From: Mycolicibacterium agri
Lineage (GTDB): Bacteria; Actinomycetota; Actinomycetes; Mycobacteriales; Mycobacteriaceae
DNA length: 64,000 nucleotides
Direction of reading: 5' to 3'
Assembly (NCBI RefSeq): GCF_002553505.1
Contig: NZ_PDCP01000010.1
Coordinates: 58,520 to 122,519 of the forward strand
The translations under genes were made by a program, and so were the position numbers. The notes beneath the pieces were generated by a model. That model saw only the letters and a program-made list of their open reading frames with translations. It did not search any database and was not told the origin of the DNA. Shown one piece after another: positions 39,868 through 47,273 of this stretch (its first letter is position 1; the number at the start of each line of letters is the position of its first letter).

Positions 39868-41616
39868 CTAGGCCGACATGCACCAGGACGGTAGACGGAA
39901 GCGCGAGCACGAGCCGAACGGTTCGGGTCCGAGTGCGTGATGCGCGCCCGATTGGATCTGATAGATCATGTGCGCCTGTGCCATCGACGCATCGGGCGTG
40001 AGGTCGGGATACGACAGGGTGGAGTGGTTGGTGTCGCCGAAGTAGTACACCCCGTTGACGCCGCGATGCGGCCACCTGCGCAGGTGACGCACGACGTCGG
40101 CGGTGTTGGGAGTGGCAGTGGCTGACCACGCCGCGGCCAGCAGATTGACCTGGTCGTAGGCTGCACCCGCCTGTGACCACCCCGGTTCACGGCCGAACCG
40201 GGCGGCGTATTGGTTGCGGAACCGGCGACCCAGGACGTCGTCGTAGGTGCCGGTGGTGGTCGACCAGATGATCCCGTCGGCGGCACCGCCCACCGCATCG
40301 TGAAATCGGGGGATCGACGGCCCGTATACGCAGTAGACCAGCGAGGACAGACCCGTCGCAACGAACTCACGTTGGAACTCCGCGACCTCCTGATCGAGGA
40401 AGTGGGTGACCATGATGACCTCGGGGTCGAGCTCTGTGAGCCGCTGTGCCACCCGAGACCAGTCTGTCGTCGGCACTGGTACGCGAATCAATTCCGCGAG
40501 AGACCATTTCGCCTTTTCAGCGGTCGCGAGGAAATGTTCGTTGGTTACCCGTGTGCTCGACGTCGCGGCCTCGATGCTCACCATCCGCCTCGACCGCGGT
40601 GCCCAGATCCCGGCATGCTCCAGCTCGGTGAGAAGCCGGATCAGTCCGACGCCGTAGAACGTTTCGGAAGCACAGGTCTGAAAGATCGCACCGTAGCGGG
40701 CCGGGTCCGACTCGGTCTGGCGCACCTGTTCGGCGAATGTCGCGGTGTGCAGGAACGGCTTGCCGTAGTCGGCCACCATGTCGATTACCGAGGAGCATTC
40801 GGCGCTCGCATAACTTGTTGTGATGGCGTCGACTTCGCGGTCGAACAGCCGGGTGACACCGCGCTCGACGCTTCGAGAGTCGAAAAGGTCGATATCGGCA
40901 GTGACCAGTTCCACTCGGCGGCCCGCGATGCCGCCGGTCGCGTTGATCTCCTCGACCGCAAGCATTGCGCCGTGGTGTACCTCGATGCCATCGGCCGCCG
41001 CGGCCCCGGTGGGAACAAGTGCACCCACGGTCAACGGGCGCTTACGCGGATACGCCGGGCGCAGCGGCAGTGTCGGAGTGCGCGGTACATCGTTGACGAT
41101 GCCCTCCAGTTCCACGATGCCGATGCCCGGTGTGCCGTCAACGCCGCCAGGGATCGGTAGGCGCAGCAGCCCTGAGTCCACTGCGAGCGCGGCAAGGCCG
41201 CCGCGCGTGCGCTGGTCGAGTTTGATCAGCAGCCGCTCGATCTGGGTCGATACCGTGCGTGCGCTGGTGCCGAGTCGCTCTGCGATCCCCGCGTTCGTCA
41301 GGCCGAGTGCCAGCAGCGTCAGCACATCCACTTCGCGGACGGTGATGCCGCGCGGCATCTCGACCTCGGAGACGCGTAGCGACACGCGCTCACCAGCTGG
41401 GCGGGGATAGCCGGGAATGCAGTCGGGATCGTGTGGTTGGCGGATGAGGTGAACCGCGAGCCACTGGTCACCGCTGCGCCACAGGAACCGAAGCGAGTCT
41501 CGGGTGGTTTCGAAAAACGCCCGCGCGTAACCGACAATCTCGGGTGGAACCGCAGGGTGGCTCGCCTGGTCGCGCGCCTGCGCATCGATGATGAGCTCCG
41601 CGATGACCCTCGACAT
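39868..41616 (-). CDS. LuxR-type HTH fused to a substrate-binding-protein-like sensor domain
   Basis: 582-residue protein of unusual build. Residues 1-85 are an uncharacterised N-terminal region. Residues 91-150 form a LuxR/FixJ helix-turn-helix (ITVREVDVLTLLALGLTN, then IAERLGTSARTVSTQIERLL and KLDQRTRGGLAALA). Residues about 194-580 are a complete Peripla_BP_6 domain (VGALVPTGAAAADGIEV, VEEINATGGIAGRRVELV, VYGPSIPRFHDAVGGAADG). There is no signal peptide or membrane segment, so the binding domain should face the cytoplasm and sense an imported compound. It is paralogous to the adjacent transporter's binding protein. It sits mid-operon. AmiC of Pseudomonas, a cytoplasmic binding-protein-like amide sensor, is a loose parallel. 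Function as ligand-responsive activator is inferred. Confidence 0.88.
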   Translation of the reverse strand: MSRVIAELIIDAQARDQASHPAVPPEIVGYARAFFETTRDSLRFLWRSGDQWLAVHLIRQPHDPDCIPGYPRPAGERVSLRVSEVEMPRGITVREVDVLTLLALGLTNAGIAERLGTSARTVSTQIERLLIKLDQRTRGGLAALAVDSGLLRLPIPGGVDGTPGIGIVELEGIVNDVPRTPTLPLRPAYPRKRPLTVGALVPTGAAAADGIEVHHGAMLAVEEINATGGIAGRRVELVTADIDLFDSRSVERGVTRLFDREVDAITTSYASAECSSVIDMVADYGKPFLHTATFAEQVRQTESDPARYGAIFQTCASETFYGVGLIRLLTELEHAGIWAPRSRRMVSIEAATSSTRVTNEHFLATAEKAKWSLAELIRVPVPTTDWSRVAQRLTELDPEVIMVTHFLDQEVAEFQREFVATGLSSLVYCVYGPSIPRFHDAVGGAADGIIWSTTTGTYDDVLGRRFRNQYAARFGREPGWSQAGAAYDQVNLLAAAWSATATPNTADVVRHLRRWPHRGVNGVYYFGDTNHSTLSYPDLTPDASMAQAHMIYQIQSGAHHALGPEPFGSCSRFRLPSWCMSA

Positions 41617-41667
41617 CCGTCCCCTTGTCGCCCGGTGACATGGCCGGTCAGGCCGTGTCCAGGAACT

Positions 41668-42789
41668 TTACGCCCACACCTCGGCGTAGTCGCGGACGAT
41701 CCAGCGATCCTGGCAGGGATTGCCCACCGAGATATGTGCCCGCCGACGGACTGGTTCGAAGATCACCCCGGCGGCAGTGATCCACTGGTCGTACGGTTCT
41801 GCGGTCGGATCCGGATGACAGCAGATTCCGAAGGGATGGTCCGCGTGATCGGCCAGGATCTGCTTCCAACACCCGACGCCGCCCGCCGGTTTCTCGCGCG
41901 CCAACCGGCGCACCCGCTGCAACCGGAACAACGAGTCCGCCATCAACTTCAAGCCGAGGTCGGTGCCGCCCCGGCCGCCCGAACCACCGACCGAGAAGTG
42001 GTTGGCATGCAGCAACAAGCCGTCATCGTCGGGGACATCCCAAGCGATCGCTTCGAATCCGCCCGGTCGCGCCTCGGCGTCCACAGCGAGGCCGTCGGCA
42101 CTTGCGATTAGGTAATTCGCCGAGGACGAGCGGTGCACTGACTGCAACACCGTGGCGGCCTCGGTTGCGTTGCGGCAGTCCAGCAGTGCCCGGAGCATCA
42201 CGTGATAGGGCACGCCCGGTTCGCCGGCATCGGATGACGACACCAGCGCGTTGGTCGCTACCGTCAGCCCGCACGAGTTCATCCCGAGCTTCGCCAGAAG
42301 ACCGGCCTCGACGACTGTCATCCACGCGGGCCCGTCGTCAGGTCTCGACTCGAGCAGCACGATCGTCTCGTTGGAAAAGGTGAGCCAGTCCCAGGTCTGG
42401 CCCGACAGTTGGGCGCCGTCGCCATCGCGCGCGGCGAACGACGTGCACTCGAGGGGTGGCAGCACCGCACCGGCATTGCGGACCTTGGCGGCAAACAGGA
42501 TCTCGGTGCGCAGGTTCATCGCCAGCACGTCGATGAAGTCCAGCGCCGCGCCGTCGGCGATGCCGGTCATTTCCTCGATCGACGCCGGATGAAATGCTCG
42601 GATCGGATCGACGAAATGCTCCGCCTCCGCGCGGACCCGGTCCCAATCCCAGCCGGCGAAATGCGCGTATACGCCCGCATAGGCTTCGCGGGTGCGGTGG
42701 ACGCGGGACGCGGCCTGCGCGCCGTACTGCTCACCGCGCAGGCGGGCGTCGCCTGCGACGGTGACGATCGGCAGATCATGTTGAGTCAT
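41668..42789 (-). CDS. C45-family Ntn hydrolase (isopenicillin-N acyltransferase-like)
   Basis: 373-residue protein of the peptidase C45/acyl-CoA:6-APA acyltransferase family, whose precursor cleaves itself before a Cys that becomes the catalytic N-terminus. Cys115 in PPLECTSFAA fits; cleavage would be at Glu-Cys instead of the Gly-Cys of the fungal enzyme. GQTWDW and the LAKLGMNSCGLTVATNAL stretch are family hallmarks. Bacterial relatives hydrolyse N-acyl amino acids and small amides. ATG 42789 overlaps the preceding SDR stop (ATGA); the longer open frame has no homology. It precedes the LuxR-fusion gene by 51 bases. Confidence 0.87.
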   Translation of the reverse strand: MTQHDLPIVTVAGDARLRGEQYGAQAASRVHRTREAYAGVYAHFAGWDWDRVRAEAEHFVDPIRAFHPASIEEMTGIADGAALDFIDVLAMNLRTEILFAAKVRNAGAVLPPLECTSFAARDGDGAQLSGQTWDWLTFSNETIVLLESRPDDGPAWMTVVEAGLLAKLGMNSCGLTVATNALVSSSDAGEPGVPYHVMLRALLDCRNATEAATVLQSVHRSSSANYLIASADGLAVDAEARPGGFEAIAWDVPDDDGLLLHANHFSVGGSGGRGGTDLGLKLMADSLFRLQRVRRLAREKPAGGVGCWKQILADHADHPFGICCHPDPTAEPYDQWITAAGVIFEPVRRRAHISVGNPCQDRWIVRDYAEVWA

Positions 42790-43502
42790 GACGCGAGATA
42801 CCCTCCGTCGACGACGATTTCGGTTCCGGTGATGTAAGACGAGCGGGGGCCCGCCAGGAACATGCATGCGGCGGCCACCTCATCGGCGCGGCCGAGCCGT
42901 CGCATCGGCAGCCGCGTCAGCAGGGCCGCGGTGGCATCCGCATCCTCGACGATAGTGGTCATGGGCGTGTCGATAACGCCCGGCACCACGGCGTTGACGC
43001 GTATTCCCGCGGGGCCCCACTCCACGGCGAGCTGACGGGTGAGGGAGCCGACCGCCCCCTTGCTCGCCGCATAGGCAGCGCTGGGTTCGCCGGCGTCACC
43101 GCGCGATGACGCGACGGATCCGAGCAAGACAACGGCGCCCTCTGTGCCCGCGGCCAGCATGCCGGCGGCGACCGCGCGCGCGACGAAGAAACTGCCCCTG
43201 GCGTTGATCCCAACCACTTCATCCCATGCGGCCGTGTCCACCTCCGTCGACGCCGCTACCCGGTACACACCGGCGCAGTGCACCAGCGCATCGGGCGGCG
43301 CGCCCCACGCCGACGTGACCGCGGCAACGACCTGGCCGACCTCGCGCTGGTCGGCGACGTCGGCGGTGTATCGGCCTTCGGTCGGTGCGCTACTCGGGAA
43401 GGACCTGTCGATCTGCGCGACATCCCATCCCTCTGCCGTCGCGAGCGCGACGACCGCCGCCCCGATACCCGAGGCGGCTCCCGTGACGACGAGTCGAGCC
43501 AT
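42786..43502 (-). CDS. Short-chain dehydrogenase/reductase
   Basis: 238-residue SDR oxidoreductase. Cofactor loop TGAASGIG, the NAG-like HCAGVYR, and the catalytic YAASK (Tyr-x3-Lys) are present; GYLAS ends the protein as in many SDRs. Aspartate in DRSF after beta-2 suggests NAD preference. ATG 43502 shares a base with the stop of the other SDR gene upstream (TGATG). Substrate unknown; in this operon an alcohol or keto intermediate is likely. Confidence 0.9.
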   Translation of the reverse strand: MARLVVTGAASGIGAAVVALATAEGWDVAQIDRSFPSSAPTEGRYTADVADQREVGQVVAAVTSAWGAPPDALVHCAGVYRVAASTEVDTAAWDEVVGINARGSFFVARAVAAGMLAAGTEGAVVLLGSVASSRGDAGEPSAAYAASKGAVGSLTRQLAVEWGPAGIRVNAVVPGVIDTPMTTIVEDADATAALLTRLPMRRLGRADEVAAACMFLAGPRSSYITGTEIVVDGGYLAS

Positions 43503-44278
43503 CAGCTCACCTTGATTCCGCCGTTGACACCGATAGTCTGCCCGGTGACATAGGACGCGTCCTGCGACAGCAACCACCCGACGGCCCCGGCGACGTCCAC
43601 CCCGTTGCCGTGTCTGCCGAGCGGAACCTCGTCACGAAGCTGTTGCAGACGCAGCTGCGGGTCGATTCCCGCGGCGCGTGCCTGCAGCTCGACTTCCTCT
43701 TCGTGCATCCGCGTCAGCATGTAGCCCGGTGACACGGTGTTGACGGTGATGCCATACGGCCCGAGTTCCAATGCCAGACAGTGAGAGAGCGCACGCAGCG
43801 CCGCTTTCGACATGATGTAAGCACTGCCCCCCGTGACGGGCTGCTCGGCGTAGACGGATCCGATGTTGACAATGCGGCCGGAACGCTGGGCTTTGAGGTG
43901 CGGTGTCGCCGCGCGGCACAACCGTACGGCGCCCAGCAGATTCACATCCAGGGTGCGTACGACGTCGTCCATAGCCACCGAGTCCAAATCACCGCCGGGG
44001 CCCCCGATGCCCGCATTGTTGACGACCGCGTCGATGCGGCCGAACGACGCCAAGGCAGTGCGGACGAGTGCGTCGGCGGTTTCCGGCGCGGCGACGTCGG
44101 CGACCACCGTCCGGACCCGGCCGTCGAACATTCCCGGCTCGAAACGCGCGTCGACGTCGGCGGTGACGTCGCAGGCGATCACGCACCACCCGTCGTCGAG
44201 CAGTCGCTTCGCGATGTCGACGCCCAATCCGTCCGCCGTTCCGGTGACGATCGCACACCGCGAGGGGGTGACCGTCAT
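43502..44278 (-). CDS. Short-chain dehydrogenase/reductase
   Basis: 258-residue SDR. TGTADGLG cofactor loop, NNAGIGGPGG, NIGSVYAEQ with the catalytic Ser, and YIMSK are intact; the C-terminus INGGIKVS-like ending (GVNGGIKVS) matches classical SDRs. A CDVTADVD stretch after beta-2 suggests NAD. It overlaps both neighbours (ATGA with the deacetylase, one base with the next SDR), so the four genes are translationally coupled. Two SDRs in a row suggest two successive redox steps or two substrate stereoisomers. Confidence 0.9.
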   Translation of the reverse strand: MTVTPSRCAIVTGTADGLGVDIAKRLLDDGWCVIACDVTADVDARFEPGMFDGRVRTVVADVAAPETADALVRTALASFGRIDAVVNNAGIGGPGGDLDSVAMDDVVRTLDVNLLGAVRLCRAATPHLKAQRSGRIVNIGSVYAEQPVTGGSAYIMSKAALRALSHCLALELGPYGITVNTVSPGYMLTRMHEEEVELQARAAGIDPQLRLQQLRDEVPLGRHGNGVDVAGAVGWLLSQDASYVTGQTIGVNGGIKVS

Positions 44279-45072
44279 GGCGCAAGCCGGGCCACGTCGC
44301 GGGCCGGTGCTATCCACGCCCCCGAAGCCCTCATGTCGTCGAGCAGCCGGTCGAGAAGCTTCAGCCGCGATGGCCGCCCGATGAACTGCGGGTGCATGGT
44401 CAGCATGTAATGGGCGCCCAGTTCGGCGACGCCGTCGAGCTCGTCACGCCACAGTGTGTACACCTCATCGACGGTGCGGATGGTTTTGTCCCAGGTGTCA
44501 CCGGCAAACCAGAAGTGCGGGGCATCGTCGAGCAGCCAAGACACCGGCAACTCCGCGATGCCGCCGGGATGGCGGTAGGGGCGAATGTCGTCCATCAGGT
44601 TCGAGGAGTACTCGAAGCCGTGAGCTGCCAACAGTGTCAACGTGTTCGGGCTGAAATCCCACGACGGCGAGCGGTATCCGGCGACCTCGGCGCCCAGGCC
44701 GCGTAACGACTGCAGACCCCTGACGAGTTCAGCTTCCTCTTCTTCACGGGTCAGGTTGGTCGGGGAGCGGTGGGTATAACCGTGATGGCCGATCTCGTGA
44801 CCCGCCGCGAGGATCTCGCGGACCCGGTCGGGGTGGCGGTCGGCGTCACCGCCGCAGATGAAGAACGTCGCGGTAACGTTGTGGCGATCGAGCAGGTCGA
44901 GCAGCAGCGGAATCGCGACCTTGGGACCGTAGGTGCCCTGCGACAACACGCCTGGGCGGCCCGCGTTCGCCGGGTCTTCGCCGAGCCACACCTCCTCGGC
45001 GTCGAAATCGAAACTGATGGTTGCGCCGTAGCGTGCGCCCTCCGGCCAGTTGAAAAGCTTTCCTCCTGCCAT
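44275..45072 (-). CDS. Polysaccharide deacetylase-family (NodB/PuuE-like) hydrolase
   Basis: 265-residue NodB-fold hydrolase. ISFDFDAEEVW holds the Asp pair and HEIGHHGYTHRSP the H-x3-H metal ligands; YRSPSWDFS is the third motif. No signal peptide, so it acts in the cytoplasm and not on cell-wall sugar. Cytoplasmic relatives (PuuE allantoinase, imidases) open cyclic amides, which would suit the divergent hydantoinase genes. ATG 45072 begins directly before GGKLFNWPEGARYGATIS; the frame is open to 45201 without homology. First gene of the ten-gene operon. Confidence 0.87.
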   Translation of the reverse strand: MAGGKLFNWPEGARYGATISFDFDAEEVWLGEDPANAGRPGVLSQGTYGPKVAIPLLLDLLDRHNVTATFFICGGDADRHPDRVREILAAGHEIGHHGYTHRSPTNLTREEEEAELVRGLQSLRGLGAEVAGYRSPSWDFSPNTLTLLAAHGFEYSSNLMDDIRPYRHPGGIAELPVSWLLDDAPHFWFAGDTWDKTIRTVDEVYTLWRDELDGVAELGAHYMLTMHPQFIGRPSRLKLLDRLLDDMRASGAWIAPARDVARLAP

Positions 45073-45139
45073 TCGGCGATTGTCACCAGGCGCGCCGCAA
45101 TGCAACATCCGCAATTCGACGTAGTGGCCTCCGCACCCG

Positions 45140-45155
45140 TCCGTCGAATGACGCA
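45140..45155. promoter_or_regulatory. Second TCCGTC-N3-TGACG site, in divergent promoter
   Basis: TCCGTCGAATGACGCA agrees with the palindrome at 39845-39860 at 12 of 16 positions, with both half-sites kept. It lies midway between the deacetylase start (45072) and the hyuA start, where one factor could control both directions. The LuxR-fusion regulator is the natural candidate. Confidence 0.5.
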
Positions 45156-45221
45156 TGACGAGCGGATGCGACCACCGCTGTACTGGGCTCCTCGGTGACA
45201 CCCGTCGAGAGGTGGCAAGTG

Positions 45222-47273
45222 GTGCAACGCGGTTGGACGGTGAGCATCGACGCCGGCGGTACGTTCACTGACGCCGTAGCGAGGAGCGCCGATGGCCGCG
45301 TCCTCGTCGCCAAAGTCGCGTCCACGCCGAATGACCCTGCGAGCGCATTGTCCACCGCCGTCGCATCGCTTGTCACCCAGGGCATGCCCGTCGAGGACGT
45401 CTCGGTGGTATGCCATGGCACGACCGTTGCCACCAACGCGGTACTGACCGGCAATCTCGCATCGGTCGCGCTGCTGACCACCCGCGGGTTCCGCGACGTA
45501 ATGGGCTACCGGCAGTCGAGCAGGCCCGACGTCTACAGCCTGACCCCGCGGCGGCCGAGCGAGCTGGTCGAGCGGTTCGCACGCGTCGAGGTCGACGAAC
45601 AGATCACCAGCACCGGCGAGGTGCTCGTTGCGCTCAGTGATGCCGAGATCGAGCGGGCGGTGGCCAAGGTGTCCTCCCTGGAAGTCGACGCTATCGCGGT
45701 GTGTCTGCTTTTCAGTTACGTCGATGACAGCCATGAACGCCGGCTCGGGGAGGCTCTGCGGGCGGCGCTGCCCGACGTGCCGGTCACCCTGTCCAGCGAG
45801 GTGGCCAGGGAGTTTCGGGAGTATCCGCGCATGGCGACGACGGTGATCAACGCCGCGCTGCGACCCGTGATCGGTGGCTACATGCAACGAGCGGCCGCCG
45901 CCCTGTCGAAAGCCGGTCTGGCCGCGCCCTTTCTGGTCATGCAGTCCAACGGGGGCAGTGTGCCGGCGGCACGAGCCGACGACGGCGCGCACCGGTTGGT
46001 GTTGTCGGGCCCTGCCGGCGGCGTTGCGGGATTGGTGGCCTCGGCGGCCAGGCACGGCATCGACGATGTCATCAGCCTTGACATGGGCGGCACGTCCACC
46101 GATGTCTGCCTGGTGCGGGCACGACGGATCCCGTACGCCACCACTCAGACCGTCAACGACCACGTGCTGCTCGCCCCCGCAGTCGATATCCACACCATCG
46201 GCGCGGGCGGCGGCAGCATCGCCTGGACCGACCAAACGGGGCGGCTGCGGGTCGGCCCGCAGTCCGCGAAAGCCGATCCCGGTCCCGCGAGCTATCTCCG
46301 CGGTGGCGTCGAACCGACTATCACCGACGCCCACGTTGTTCTCGGCACGCTAGGTACCGACGGGCTCGCCGACGACCTCATGCTGGACCGAGACGCGGCG
46401 GCGGCGGCGGTCGACCGGGTGGGCGGAGTGATCGGTATGGGCACCGAGGATGCCGCCGAGGCCATCCTGGCGATCGGGCTCGCGCACATGGTGCGTGCCG
46501 TCCGCAAGGTCAGCGTCGAGAGGGGGTTGGATCCGCGCAAGTTCACCCTGGTTCCGTTCGGTGGGGCAGGACCGCTGCATGCCGGTTTGCTATTGCGGCA
46601 CATGGGGCTTCGCAGCGTTCTGGTGCCCAGTTGGCCGGGATTGTTCTCAGCCGACGGCCTGTTGGTGGCGGGTCTGCGCCTCGATGACGCGCAGACGGTG
46701 CTCACCACGTTCGACGAGGAGTCGGTGCCGCGCATTGCTCAGTGGTTCGCCGAAGCCGCGGACTCGGCCGCACGGCAACTGGTCGCCGATGGTGCGCAGG
46801 AGAGCGAGGTGACGCTGAGCGCGTCGGTGGATTGTCGCTACGTCGGCCAAGGCTATGAACTCAATGTTCCGTTATCAGGCTGGGCTGGTTGCGATCTCGC
46901 TGCGATTCCCGAACTCTTCCACGCTGCGCACGCCGAACGCTACGGCCACGCCAACCGAGACGAACCCGTCGAGGTCGTGACGTTGCGGATCATGGCGGTC
47001 GGCGCGTACGGCCGGACGGAGTTCGCTCCTCCCACCACCGCACAGCCCGGTGGTGTCGAGCGCGCAACCGTCGCACGCAGGCAGGTACGGATCCCTGGCT
47101 TCCCGGCGGTGCAGATGCCGGTCTATGAGCGATCGCTGCTGCAGCGCGGCGACCTTATCGACGGACCGGCCATCATCCGCCAAATGGACTCGACCACAGT
47201 ACTTCTCGCCGACCAGCGCGCCGCTGTTGATGCGGGCGGTGACATGCTGATCACGGATGGAGGTCAGTCATGA
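45222..47273 (+). CDS. hyuA: Hydantoinase/oxoprolinase, ATP-dependent A subunit (HyuA)
   Basis: About 683-residue ATPase subunit of the hydantoinase A family (5-oxoprolinase, N-methylhydantoinase, acetone/acetophenone carboxylase relatives). The ASKHA-like ATP site is visible: SIDAGGTFTDAV, VCHGTTVATNAVL, LDMGGTSTDVCLV, GAGGGSIAW and FGGAGPLHA. With HyuB it would use ATP to open a cyclic amide. GTG 45222 has GAGAGG 9 bases upstream and gives the usual family N-terminus; GTG 45195 is an alternative. It overlaps hyuB by 4 bases and is divergent from the deacetylase operon. Confidence 0.9.
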   Translation: MQRGWTVSIDAGGTFTDAVARSADGRVLVAKVASTPNDPASALSTAVASLVTQGMPVEDVSVVCHGTTVATNAVLTGNLASVALLTTRGFRDVMGYRQSSRPDVYSLTPRRPSELVERFARVEVDEQITSTGEVLVALSDAEIERAVAKVSSLEVDAIAVCLLFSYVDDSHERRLGEALRAALPDVPVTLSSEVAREFREYPRMATTVINAALRPVIGGYMQRAAAALSKAGLAAPFLVMQSNGGSVPAARADDGAHRLVLSGPAGGVAGLVASAARHGIDDVISLDMGGTSTDVCLVRARRIPYATTQTVNDHVLLAPAVDIHTIGAGGGSIAWTDQTGRLRVGPQSAKADPGPASYLRGGVEPTITDAHVVLGTLGTDGLADDLMLDRDAAAAAVDRVGGVIGMGTEDAAEAILAIGLAHMVRAVRKVSVERGLDPRKFTLVPFGGAGPLHAGLLLRHMGLRSVLVPSWPGLFSADGLLVAGLRLDDAQTVLTTFDEESVPRIAQWFAEAADSAARQLVADGAQESEVTLSASVDCRYVGQGYELNVPLSGWAGCDLAAIPELFHAAHAERYGHANRDEPVEVVTLRIMAVGAYGRTEFAPPTTAQPGGVERATVARRQVRIPGFPAVQMPVYERSLLQRGDLIDGPAIIRQMDSTTVLLADQRAAVDAGGDMLITDGGQS

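Noticed and set aside
44751..46334. A 527-codon minus-strand frame covering part of hyuA and the deacetylase
   Set aside because: It spans a divergent promoter and two well-recognised genes and shows no family features.
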